In this document: one piece after another, positions 44,424 to 57,182 of the stretch
Position numbering within the stretch: position 1 is the first letter of the stretch
How the letters are laid out: each line of letters starts with the position of its first letter
From: Toxoplasma gondii ME49
Taxonomy: Eukaryota; Apicomplexa; Conoidasida; Eucoccidiorida; Sarcocystidae
Direction of reading: 5' to 3'
Assembly (NCBI RefSeq): GCF_000006565.2
Contig: NC_031480.1
Coordinates: forward strand, 3,445,529 to 3,509,528
DNA: 64,000 bases
Program-made: the position numbers and the translations under genes
Notes under the pieces: model-generated
Told to the model about the DNA's origin: nothing
The model's database searches: none
What the model saw: the letters and a program-made list of their open reading frames with translations, nothing else

Positions 44424-45099
44424 GCGCTCGGCGTCCGGGCTTCCAGCTTTTCGCTGGCTCTGTCTCGAAGCGCGGGGAGGAACGAGACACGGCACCCAGG
44501 ACCGGGAAGGAATGCCGGAAACCGGGGCGTTCTCTCGCGGGTGTTTGTTTTTTCCTCTTCGCAAGACCGCCAACAGAAACGACATCCTTCTGGAAAAGCA
44601 ACGCATCTACGCCGCCGGCTCACGCTTTCGAGGAGAGAACGAGAAACCCACTGAGAGAAGACGACCGCGCGGAAAGGGGTCGCGCGCACCCGCAGACCAG
44701 CAAGCGAGATAAGAGTGGATCGCTGCGCAAACTCGTTTCTTTCTCATGCCTCCTCATGTCTTTTCCGCGGATATTTTTCTCTTCGCTTCCGCAGTCTGCT
44801 TTCTTCTACGTCCGTCCGCCGCGTCTTTGCTTGCTAGATCTGCGAACGAGAAACACAAGCGTGTTTGGGTGCCTCCACCTGGTTCTTCTCTTTTCCCTCC
44901 AGGCCGAGAGCGAGCGCTCGCCTCCTCGCCTCACGAATCTCCTCTTTCTGTCTCGACCTGCAGCAAGGGCGGCGGACAGAAAAGATGTATTTCTCTCGCT
45001 CAACGCCCACGAGAACGCAGCTGTCTGCTGTTTTCATCCTGTCGCAAGGCTAGCTGGAGGCCGGGGCGGACGGTCTCCCGTTTTCCCTCCGCGCCCCGA

Positions 45100-45113
45100 G
45101 GTGTACATACACC
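45100..45113. repeat. RGTGT-N4-ACACY palindrome (full)
   Basis: GGTGTACATACACC, the first of a closely spaced pair about 540 bp before the flippase start. Confidence 0.75.
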
Positions 45114-45134
45114 CGAGTCTTCGTCGAGCTCTGA

Positions 45135-45148
45135 TGTGTACATACACC
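45135..45148. repeat. RGTGT-N4-ACACY palindrome
   Basis: TGTGTACATACACC, 35 bp from the previous copy. Confidence 0.7.
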
Positions 45149-45645
45149 TGAGGTCTTCCCCGGCAGAGACGGGGCACCTGCTCTGGAGCGGAAGTTTTTT
45201 TCCTCGATTTTTTCGACGCCGCGTTCACCTCTGCTGGCGCCGCAGCGAAGGGCCGTGAGAGACGGAGAGAGTTGAGTCTTTCCTTTTTAGTCGTTCGAGA
45301 CGAGAGAAGGGCAATTGGAGAGAAGCCGATTTCTTCACGGTGCCGTCGCGTTTCTTGATCATGGAAGAAGACTGCGGACGACGTGCGTCTGCTCTGCATG
45401 TCGTTCGGGCGACAGCGCCACCTCGTTCGTCTGCGCATCTCGAAAGGGACCGAAGGAACCGAGAGTAGCAGAGTCTCTCTCCTCCTCTCACGCTTTTCCA
45501 CTCCTTCGTCCTCTCCTCTGTGTTGCTCTTCATCGGTCCGACCTGCGTCGCCGCCGGCTTGCTCGTCGCCTCCGTCCCTCTTTTTGTTTTTCTCCTTCGC
45601 CTTCAACTCGGAGGGTCACACTCTTCTCTCTTCTGCGTTGGAACC

Positions 45646-48600
45646 ATGGGGATCGGAGGAAGCAAGTCTCCGTAAGTTTCTTCTGCGTCTTTCACAGATC
45701 CTGGAAAAAGGAACAAGCCAATAACCGTTTTTCTCCCAGTATCCACAGAGGGAAGCGGGTGCAGAGAAAGGGGGACTCAGAGGAAACTAGCGGATGGTGG
45801 GGAGAAGATACACTTGGAGAGAGGGAAGGACAGATAACTGGAGGGAGGGAGAGACGCGGGAGGAGGAGAGGAGAGAGAGGAAGACCCTGCAGGAGACACG
45901 GAGACTGGGGGGGGGGGCAGAGGAAGGGAAGCGACAAAGAGGAAGCAAGGGGGACGCGATCGGTTTGGAAGAGGCAGGACAAAAGAGAGAATGAAAGAGA
46001 GTCGGCAGTTACTGAATGAAAAGAAAGGGTACCATCCTGCTCCTGTGGTACACGTAAATTTTCCTCTCCCTTGTTTCGCCTCACGGCTTGCCTAGCGCGT
46101 TTTCGGCGTCTGCCCTGGCGCGTCCTCCAGGGTCCGCCGAACTTCTTCAGCTGCGTTCCTCTGTGGGCCGATCTCGAGGATTCCAGTTTGTTCACGTGTC
46201 TTGTTTTCTTTTTCGGTGTTGCTCTGTTTTCTTCTCTCGCTGACTTCGTTTCCTCTCTTTTATGATTTTTCTTTCTTTTTCTCTGTTCGTTTTTCCTGGC
46301 CCTCTCAGTCCTCTGGAGGACTGGGTCGTGAGGGTGGGCGGAACACAGGAGATGAAGACGGCTTCGAACGCCGTGGTCACGTCCAAGTACACTGTCTGGA
46401 ATTTCGTTGTAAAAAACCTTTGGGAGCAGTTCCATAAAGTCTCCAACGTGTACTTCGTCGTCATTTGCTGTCTCCAAATGATTCCTCAGGTAAGGACTCG
46501 CGGGTCCTCTTCTGGATTATCTCTGCATCTTCGCGATCCTTGCTTCGCATGCTTTTCCTTGCTTCTCTGACCTGCTGACTCTCTGCGTCGTCTCTTCTTG
46601 CGTGTAGTCTTTTCTGAGGACTCGCATTCTGCATTCTCTGCTCTCCTGGTCTCTTAGGAATCTCTGTCTTGACCTGTGTCCGTTCTCCAAGCGAGTCAAA
46701 ACCGCCGCCACCCGCCGAGCTCTGCCTCTTGTGGGATGTCTCTTCTGTTGTGACTCTCCCCGGCCCCTCTCTTTTAGCTGTCCTCTCTCAAGACACTGCG
46801 TTTTTCTCCGCAGATCTCCACAACCAACGGCGTCCCGACCCTCGCGCTGCCTCTCTCGATCGTCCTCGTTGTGAACGCAGCGAAAGATGCTTTTGAAGAC
46901 TGGCAGCGACACCGATCAGACCGCATCGAAAACGGACAGGTTCGCTCGCTTCGTCTTTGGAAACTTCTTTTTCTCTATCTTGCGTCTTCGGGTGTCTTTT
47001 CAGGTGCTTCTTTCCTCCAGTCTCTCTTTCGTCTGTCTCCTGCTCCCCTGTTCCCTGTGTCTCGGTCGTTACTGTGTCTTTCCACGTCTTCTGCCTGTAG
47101 TGTGCCTTCATTGCGTTCCTTTCCACCCTTCCTTTCCATGCGCCTCTGTTTTCTCTTTCTCCTCTCGCTTCGCTGTTTTAGGCCTGTTCCTTTGTTCTGA
47201 GTTTTCTTGGGCTCGCCCCGTTCCTCCACTTCTTGTCTTTTCTTTTTGTTCGTGCCTGTCGCCGACTGTGTCTGCGGCCGCGCATTCTCGTTCTGAGATG
47301 TCGTCCACCGTTTTCATTCGTCTTTTCGAAAACGATTCGCTCGTCAGGTCACTCACTGCATTGCCATGGCACCCGACCGAGCTGCCTGCTCGCTGCGGCT
47401 GAGGGACGCGAAGGATGTCGCAGTCGAAGTCAGGAGAACAAGTCGGAGCTCGGGGGTACGTAAGGAATTTTCGAAGTTTTTTCCTTGCGTCTTTCCCTTT
47501 TTTCACTTGGCAGACTCCCGAAGAAGGATTCCTTTGCCAGTCGTAGACATCTCGAATTTGATTGAAAAACAGGGACTCTATTTCCAGTTGTCCCTGGCCC
47601 CTCTGTCTTTTCTCTTCGCGGGGTGTTTCTCTTTCGCTTCTTTCTCTTTCAGCGTCGTTCCTCTTCTTTTCTCCCCATTCCATGCTTCTGTCTCTTCCTT
47701 CTTTCGGCTCTCCATCTGTTTTTCATTTTTCTCTCGCTCTGTTAATGTATTTCCGCTTCTTTTTCCGGATTCTTCTCTCTCTCTGTGTCCCCCTTCTTTC
47801 TTCTCCCTTCCGTCTCTTCTGTCGTCTCTCCCGTCTTTGACTTCTCCGTGGCCACCCTTTGCTCCATGCCCGTGCTTTTGTCTCTGCCCTCTCTCTCCTC
47901 TCTCTCGTTTCACACGGTCTCTGTCTGCCCATTTTCTTCTTGTGTTTCTCCTCTGGTCCGCTTTCTTCCCCAACTGTCTGTTCTCCGCAACTCTGCCCTG
48001 ATGAGTCGCTCCTCGTCGTCTCAACTCCCGTTTTCTCTCCCGCGTCTCGAGTCTCCTTCGCGCTCTCGTCTCCACTTCTTCTCCAGCTGTCTGCGGAGGA
48101 CCTCGTCGCGACTGCGGAATGCGCAGCGGCAGCGCAACTCGGTTTGACTTCGGCGCAGGCGCGCGACCTCGGCATCACTCCGAAGCAGTGGAAAGACGTC
48201 CAAGTCGGGGACGTCATTCTGTGTCTGAAGAACGACTGCTTCCCGGCAGACATGGTGCTTCTCGCGACTTCCGACACTCGAGGCGGAGCCTTCGTCGAGA
48301 CCGCGAGCTTGGACGGCGAGACGAATCTGAAGCTCAAACAGACTCACAGAGTGACTTTCGAGTGGCTCGGCAGTTTCCTCCCTCTCGCGGTGTGCTACCT
48401 TCTCACGCGCGCGGGCAGGATCCGTTGCCAGGTCCCGAATCGCGACTTGAATACGTACGAGGGCGTCCTCGAACTCGACGCCGGCTCGTGCGACTTGGGC
48501 GAGACCGACGACTCGGAACTCGACGCAGCCGCAGCCTTCGCGAACAAAGCGCGCTGCGGAACGCTCCGCGCCTGGCCGCAGGTCGACGCCGCGCTCTCCG

Positions 48601-51600
48601 TTCAACAGCTCCTCCTCCGAGGCTGCAGACTGAGAAACACTGAGTGGATCCTCGGCTTGGTTGTCTATACCGGACAGGAAACGAAGATCCAAATGGTACG
48701 CGGAGACCCGCAGAAGAAAAGGGAAGGAACGCCCGTCGTCTCTCCATCTGCCTGCTGAGAGCAAGCAACAAAACTCCGCTTGGACTCTCACCCCACAGAC
48801 GCCAGCGACACGAGACGCCTCTCCTCGTACTCCCTGCTGGTCGCCAGAGACAGAGACTCGCACAAGCATATACCGAAGTGGATGGCGAGATCCATTAACT
48901 GGGACATTCCGTGGGAGGTATATACATATATATATATATATATGTATATATATTTGGACACCGATAGCGTATTCTGGAGAGGCTACACGATAGATATTTC
49001 TGTTCTGAGAGTTTGTGGCACCTAGACGCACATGCGCAAATATCTGTAGAGCGATAGACAGCTCCACTAGGACGTACGTACTTCATCGAGACTCCATACT
49101 GTAAATATGTTTATATATATATATATATATCTGTTGATATGTGGGGGAAGACGGCGGTTGGAAGATTGGCGTGTCTGATTCTTTTTTCAGAACAGTTCAA
49201 CCCCACCGCGGAAGAGTTCCCGAGTCGAGCGTCTGACGAACAGATTGACTCTCTCCATTTGGTTTGTTCAAACGCTGCTGTGTCTGAGTGTTTCCGTCGG
49301 CCACACCGTTCTCTTATTCGATCCGACGGCGAAGGCGCGAACGTACTTGACTGCCGCTGGGAACTCTGAAGGCCCCGTCGTCTTCTGTAAGTGCCGATGA
49401 AGCGGCACAGATGAAGGAGACGCAAGGCCAAAACAGAGAGAGAAGGGGAGAAGAGGCGACGCGTGTCTTGACTTTGTTGTGAAGAAAAAAGATCGATGTG
49501 GGGAGGAAACGCTGAGCTGAGAGAAGGCTGCGGCGACCTGAATTGGCTTCTCGAGTGGTTGAAACGAAGCAGAACTTGGGTCGGCAAGCAAAAAAGGAAA
49601 CGACGGAGACTGTCCGTGTTGGTTTTGTCGTCTTTTTGTCCTCCCTGCCCGCTTCTGCTCTGTCTCGTATTTCGTATCCTTCTTCACCTCTTCAGTAGCT
49701 TGTCGTTTCGCACGCACTGTCCTTCTGGTTTCTGTCCGTCTCCTTCTTTCTCTTTTTTCTCACTTCTTCTTTCCGCCTAAGACCGTTTTTTCTCTCGTCG
49801 AGACACTCTTTCGCCTCTTCAACTGCTTCGCGTCTCCTTCTCGTCTCCCTGGTCGCTCTCGTTCTCTAGCCGTTGTTCGCTGGGTCTCCATGTGTGTGCA
49901 GGCATTTTAAACTTTTTTACGTGGATGGTCTTGACTTGCAACTTGGTGCCTATTTCTCTCGTGCTCCAAATGGGCATGGTCAAGGCTCTGCAGTCGCTCT
50001 TTATCGCGCAAGACGAAAGCATGTTTTTCCACCCAGTCCCCAAAGCGCAGAACCTGGAAGCTGGACCCCCCACAGATCCCGCAGCCCAGCCGTTGGGCTC
50101 CAGAGCGTCCCCGGAACCTCACATCGGCCACTCTGTCTCCTCTCTCTCCGACAGGCCGTCCGCTCTCGCCCTGTGCTCCGCCGGCGAGAACGGCCAGCGG
50201 GGAAGCGACAGGCGGCGAGACTCAGCGTCGGACAGACGCTCTGAACAGACTCACAGATCTTCGAGGAGAGCCTCGAGAAGAAATTCGAGAAGCGAGTCCA
50301 GAGAAAATTCGAGAATGAATTCTGTGAAAGAGGACCGATCCGATGGGGAGGGACAACCTACGGGGTCGATGGCGCTCTCGTTTCACTCGGTTGAACGGCA
50401 CGCTGCGAGCCTTGTCTCGGCTTCTGACGGAGAAGATGCCTGTGACGATCGCCTTGGTTTTCCTTCTTTGCGATCGCCAGCATCTTCCCTGGACCCAGCG
50501 GGGTCAGGCGAACGAGAAGAGCGACGACGTCTCGACGAGGCATGCCATTCTTGCTTGGGCCTCGAGGCGAGACCTCCGTCGCGAGACGGACAGAGGTCTT
50601 CTCTCTTGTTTTCCGCGTCGTCGCGTTTTTCTGTTCCTCAGACGCTTCAAGCGCCGCCGGACACGGGGAAAGTCGCCTCGGCAGGCCCGGCGCGTTCTCC
50701 AGTTTCGTTCGCAGCCGCTCCTTCCAGCACCCGCTCCTCGAAGTTCTCTCTGGAGAAGGCAGAGGTCGGCGAGAACATTCGAGACGGCCTTGGCTACCTG
50801 GACGTTCTTCCTCTCTCGCCTCTTCTTTCTCTCTGTCGCTTCTTCTCTCGCCTTTCCCTGCGTCGCCCCCCCGCTCGCGACGCGAACCGGGAGGCAACAA
50901 GTTTGACGCGTGGGGACTCTCTGTCTCCGTCGTATGAGGCCTCAGGGCCGTCCGCGGCCTCGAGAGGAGACACTCGCGTTTTTCGCACTGCATGCGTTGT
51001 GGGGCAAGAAATGTCGGAGTCCCGCTGCTCGGCGCGATCTTCCTACACCTCTATCCCTCGAGAAGAGACGCGCAGGTCGCGCTCGCCAGCGGGGGGGCGG
51101 GGAGGACGTGAGATCGCGTTCGTCGCGACAGGCTCTCCGAAGTCGGCGGTCAGTCGAGTCGCCGACGAAAGGACGGAGGAGAAGGAGGCCCATTCCCCAG
51201 GCCTCGCCGCACGACCCCCAGAGCGCAGGACGCCGGAGCAGGGCGCTTGGCCGCGAACCAGCGACTTGAACGAAGAACTCGGACAAGTTTCCTACATCTT
51301 CAGCGACAAAACTGGCACGATGACTTCCAACGTCATGGAATTCCGCAAGTGCTGCGTCCGAGGTAGCCGACACCCGGAGAGGGCGGAGAGTTTAAGAAGA
51401 AGCGAGAAGAAGCAGCGACGAGGGGTGAAAGAGAAAGAAGAAACGAGGGAAGAAGAAGGAAGAAGAAGAAAGAAGATGGAAGAAGGAAGAAGACAAAGAC
51501 AACAGAGTGTTTGTGTGCATGCGACGGAGGCGGTGAAGAGGAAGTACCCGCGTCAGAGGTGAAGAATCTGAAAAGAGCGGGGAAACATGGACTGAGAGCG

Positions 51601-52848
51601 AGATCATCGAAGTAGTCCTTGCGGCTGGACAGTTGGGCGGGTGAAGTCCTCCCTGGAATGAATTTCGAATGTGACAAGCAAGAAGTCGAAAGCCTCTTGT
51701 CGTCCCTGGAGGCGATTATGAAAAGAGAGCAGCTCTCCACAAGTCAGATATGTCGGTCAAAAGTTTGCTTCTCGTTCAAATTGTCCTTGCTTGTTTCCTA
51801 TATATGCTCGTGCGAGAGATGAAGGAGATTGCGCTTTGATATCTTCTCAGGACTAAGTTACGGACAAGGTCTGACTGAGGTTAGAAGACAGGCACTTCGA
51901 CGTCTGGGGCTTCCAGTCCCCGCCGATCCTCTGCCGCGTAGGCCAACACAACAGACAAAATATGCCGCTTTTCACTTTTGATCTCCTTTCATGTTCTTCG
52001 TCACCTCCGAATTCTCCAGTTCCCCTTTCGGTTCCTCTTGTCTGCCTTCGCACATCTCAGCGAATCTTTCTCTCACTCGAGTTTCAAATTCTGGATCGTC
52101 TTTCCACTTCTCGGTGAATCCATCTTTCCCTGTGCACTTACAGGAGAATGGCTGCAGATACCCACATCTATTCACACCTTTAAACGAAGGTCTCTTCTCG
52201 CCTTGCATAAAACCGTTCTCTCTGTGTAACAGTCTCTCAGTCTGCTTGTCCAAATGACCGTCTCGTTCGTGCCTATGTAAATGTATATTTATTTATAGAT
52301 CCACCTACATATATACGTATATATGCATTTATGTTATGTTCTTCGGATTATGGGCATGCATACGCCTGTAGCTAGGACCGTATTTCTATGTGTGGTGTCA
52401 ACGTTATATGTACACTTATGTTTACATAACTTTATATATATAGATATATATAGATATGTGTATATATTTGTATATTGCTATGTATGTGTAGAGGAGAGCG
52501 GAAGCTTGTGTTGCTTCCGCCAAATGGAGGCGCTCGATGTCTATTGCTTCTTTTCTGCGACATTTTTGGACGCATGCTTCGCTTGCTTGCATGCAGCCCC
52601 GGACGAGCCCACGACACCGCAAGTGCAGATGGTCGACTCGGCGCTCCGCCACCAGCTGAACGACCCAAACCATCCGATGCACCCGTATTTGGTCGACTTC
52701 TTTCTTCATTTAGCAATCAACCATGCCGTCGTCTTGGAAACAGATCCTTTCGGAATGACCAGGTAAAACACTCTCATGGCGCGTAAATCCTTCTCCCTTC
52801 TCTCGTCTTCCATCTCGTACATCAACTCACGCATCTAAAGATACAAAT

Positions 52849-52890
<42 letters not shown>

Positions 52891-55800
52891 ATTTGTATGT
52901 GCATGGATGTGCATGTGTATGCCTTTGAATGTGTATGTTTATATGTGCCAATACAGGCATAGACAGACATTCTTTCACACATTTGTACACGTATTCATAT
53001 ACTGATGACAAAAAGTATACTTGTCTGCAGGTAGGCATGTTTCCCTCCATCGAGTCACAGATTCGCATCTTTGCCACATCGCTTATATATATATATATAT
53101 TTATTTATTTATTTATTTATTATGAGCGTTTGCGTCTTAACAAGCAATCATGAATTCGTATATATATATATATGGTGCATCGGTGTGTAGGGTTTAGAGT
53201 TTGTGTATTTCTTTGCATGTTTTCGCGTTGAGAGAGTGAGGGGAGGATGCCGGAGACTTGCGTTCGCCAGGTGTGGATGTTTGCGCTTGTCGGCAAAGCG
53301 TCTCCACTTGTTATCGGGACTCCGTCCTGTCTTCTTCTGCGGCAGGTACTCGGCGTCGAGTCCCGACGAAGGCGCGCTGGTCTACGGGGCGAGACACTTT
53401 GGCATCGAGTTTCTCGGCCAGACGCCGAGCGGACTCGAAGTATCGGTCCTGGGGAGGAAACTCCACGTCCGTGTTCTCGCCTCGGTCGAGTTCTCCAGCA
53501 AGCGCAAGAGAAGCAGCATGCTCTGCGAGATTCGGTATCCGGTCTCTGCAGACACACAGACCCGCGCGCCGCGGTCGAAGAAACGCATCGTTCTCTTCAC
53601 CAAGGGCGCCGACACCGTCATTCTGCCTCTGCTCAAGCAGCGCCGAGAAGCCGAGACGCAAATGCTGAACACCATGGAGGAGTACGCAGCCGACGGCCTT
53701 CGAACGCTCTGCATTGCCAAGCGCGAGGTCGACACCGACGAATTCTTCACTTGGTTCCAGGCGTACCAACAAGCTGAAAGAGCCACAGTCGGACGCCAAG
53801 AACAAATCGAGGCGTAAGACAACGCAGGAGGAACAGGCCGCGTCCAAAAAAAAGACTTCCATGTCCCAAGACGCGTCAAGGACCTTCACAACTGAAACCT
53901 GAAAATACATATGTATATATAGTTATATACGTACATGGATGTGGGTGCATATATAAATATATGTATGTATATAGGCATATATATATATATATATATGGAA
54001 ATGGAGTTGTAGGGATCGGTTACTGTCGCAGAAGGATTGCTCTCTGTTGTGTTACAGTGCTGATATATTTATGGAAGTATTATGCTGACGCATGCATCTG
54101 TCAATGTGCATGCTCTTCGCAGAGTGGCGGAGCGCCTGGAAGTCCAGTTGGAGTTGCAAGGCATCACAGGCGTGGAGGACAAATTGCAGGCTGGCGTAGC
54201 AGACACCATCGAGAAACTCCGAGCTGCCGGCATTAAAGTGAGTCTTTGATGCAAATGATCCTTTCCTTCTTGCGGCCTTCTTCCTCTCTCCTTGTTCCTT
54301 TCCCTCCATTCGTCTCCCCGCTTTTCCTAGCTTCATTCTTCTCTCCCTCTTCGTCGTTCTCGCGCTTTCCTTCTCTCCCTCTTCGTCGTTCTCGCGCTTT
54401 CCTTCTCTCTCCCTTCGTCGTTCTCGCGCTTTCCTTCTCTCGCTCTTCGATCTGTTTCACCTCGTTCTTCCCCCTGGTTGTCTCTGCTGGCTCTGCGCCT
54501 TCGCCGCCTACTTTCTCGCCTGCGTCTTTCTCTCGCTGTCAACGCTGCCGGTTCTGCTTGGGCGCATGCGTAGGTCTGGATGTTGACGGGGGACAAGGTG
54601 GAGACGGCAATAAACATTGGGTTTGCGACTTCTCTCTTGACGAGGGAGATGACTCAGCGAACGTACGTATGGGAGGAGCTGGACCGCGACAAGGCGCTTC
54701 TTCGAGAGCGTCTGGAGGCTCAAGAAATGAGCATCTTGGCCAAGCACCAAGGAAAGAGCGGCCGAGGAGAGGCGAAAGGGTCACCGGGACGCGAGAGGCA
54801 GGCTCACGCCCTCGTCGTCGACGGAGAGGCGTTGCAGCAGATGCTCGAGCCGGACATGGAACAGTTGTTCGTCTCCGTCTGCACCAACTGCGTAACTGTC
54901 ATCTGCTCTCGCGTAACGCCTCATCAGAAGGTCGGAACCGCCACGGGTGGACAGAGGCGAGCAGCAACTGGGGGGAGATGGAAGAAGGGGAAAGGTCGTT
55001 GGTCAAGAAGAAAGGCGAGAAGAACGCAGAGAGACAAGAGCAGACAAGGCAGGGAAGAACGATTGGGGGGAGAGAAACGACATGCGACTCACCCTTTAGC
55101 ACTGACACGCACACTGCGAGAGAGGAGAGCGTCTGTTGAAGTCTGTCCTGCCCGAAAGAACGGTGAAACGTCAGTCTGGTTCTGTCGCGAGAAATCAAAC
55201 TGTGGATGTCTTTGCGACGGAAGCATTGCCTCGGAGTGTGGATGCGTTTCGTTGGTGGCAAGAGTCTCCTCGACCGCTTTCGACCCTCAGAAACTGCGGA
55301 GACAAGCTTTTTTCTCTGTGGAGCGATTGTGGATCTTCAACATCACTTGCGTCACAGTTTTGTTTTTTTCCGTTTTCTTCTGGTCGTCGTATCGCTGCGA
55401 ATCTGTCTCCTCGCCGGACACCGGGGTTTTGACTTGTTCGCATTCTGCCCTTTGAGTGTCTCTTCCTTTTTTTTTTCTCTAGGGCGCCGTGGTTTCGCTG
55501 ATCAAACGCCACCTGCAGAAAATCACTCTGGCGATCGGCGACGGAGCAAACGACTGCAACATGATTCAGTCTGCGGATATCGGCATCGGCCTCAAGGGGG
55601 AAGAAGGCATGCAGGCCTTCAATGTAAGCCAGGGAGAAAACGGAACCGAGAACGCTGAGAAGACGAAGATAAGGAAGCGAAAGAGACGAAAGACGAGGAG
55701 AAAGAGGAGAGAAAGGATTCTTTGTTGTGTCTCTGTGTGTGCAGTGCTCCGACTACGGACTCGTCCAGTTCCGCTTTCTTTTGCCGCTTCTTTTGACTCA

Positions 55801-57150
55801 CGGGAGTTGGAATTACCGGCGAATTTCCAAGTTGGTTCTCTACATGTTTTACAAGAACTTGGTGCTCGTTCTGCCGATGTTCTTCTTCGGGTACATTTCT
55901 CTCTTCTCTGGCCAGAAATTCTACTTCGAGTTCCTCTACCAGATGTACAACGTCGTCTTCACCGCTGTGAGTCTGTTTACGGTGTAGGGGAAGGATTCCT
56001 GGTTTCTGCCTCGGAGCGCCCACACACAACGTGGCGTCGGGTTCGGAAACGGCACCGAGGAGAGAGAAGAGAAACTGTTGAATCTCGAAAAGAAACCGAA
56101 GAAAGAGAAAACTCATGCTGGAAGAGGAAGGGTTTCCTTCTCTCTCCAGAGCAGAAAGGCACCTCTCGCATGGAAAGCGTTTCGGCACTGACTTCGTCTT
56201 TCTCTGTTTCTTCGATCTTCTCTGTTGATGGCGAAATTTCTTTTTTCTGTGTTCCTCCGGCTTTCGTGTCTCCCTCTCTGCTCTTTGGCTGTCTCCCTCG
56301 CTTCTTCACTTCTTTCTCTCCATTTCGGATTCAACTGTCTCGCCGGTCGTCCTCGGGATCTTCGCCAGCGTCATGTATCCCTGCTGCTCTGCTCCAGATT
56401 CCGATCACGCTCTACGGCGTCTTCGACCAAGATGTAGACAAGAAACTCGCTTTGAAGTATCCTCAGCTGTATCGCTGCGGGCAAATCGATCTGTATCTCA
56501 ATCTGCGTGTCTTCTTAAAGTGGATGTTGAACGGCGTCTGGCAAGCGATCGTCATCTTTGTCGTCCCCACCTTCGTCTTTGGCTGCAACGCCGTCCCCAC
56601 GACCACCGGTCGCGTAAGAGAAACCATGCAGAGATACTCGGAGAAGTTCAGAGAAAAAAGGGAAACTGCATGGGTGGAAACGCTGGAAAGCGACGAGAGA
56701 AAAGACAGAGGTGGACGCGAGAGTTTCGGACATAAACCGCTGATGAAATGCTTTCTCGACGCGGACGGACTGCGTACGCTCTAACACTGTTCTCTCTGCA
56801 AGGTGTCTCCAGAGGTTGGGGACGGAGAGGCAAGTCTCGCGTCGCGAAAAGGAATCGACAACGCAGGGCGGGGAGAGAGCGAAAGGTAGGGAAAAAGCGA
56901 GACAACGAAGAGAAAGCCTCCTATTTTCTCTGTTTTTCCAGACGATGGACCTCTGGATGGTCGGAACCGTGATGTTCATGATGAATATGATTGTCGTCAA
57001 CATCAAGGTCCTTCTCGAGACGTACTACCTCACCACCATCATCTGGGCAGGTTTCTATATCAGGTACGTCTTCTCCCGCTTTTCGCCTTATGCTTCCCTT
57101 ACAAAAGCAAACTCCTATTTGCCTCCTATGTTACGTCTCTGCCTATATAA

Positions 57151-57182
<32 letters not shown>

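Larger units (their letters stand above)
44291..45645. other. Spacer between the tentative gene and the flippase gene
   Basis: Contains an open frame of 286 codons directly after the preceding stop (44291-45151), without domain or compositional support, so it is treated as UTR. Three dispersed palindromes occur here: 44410-44423, 45100-45113 and 45135-45148. Confidence 0.45.

Noticed and set aside
44291..45151. 286-codon plus-strand frame starting directly after the preceding stop.
   Set aside because: No domain, no good start context, and it contains three dispersed palindromes; likely UTR.
46262..46308. In-frame ATG upstream of flippase exon 2 giving a hydrophobic leader.
   Set aside because: It lies in the pyrimidine tract of a clear acceptor; the spliced exon 1 joins in phase and has a standard donor.
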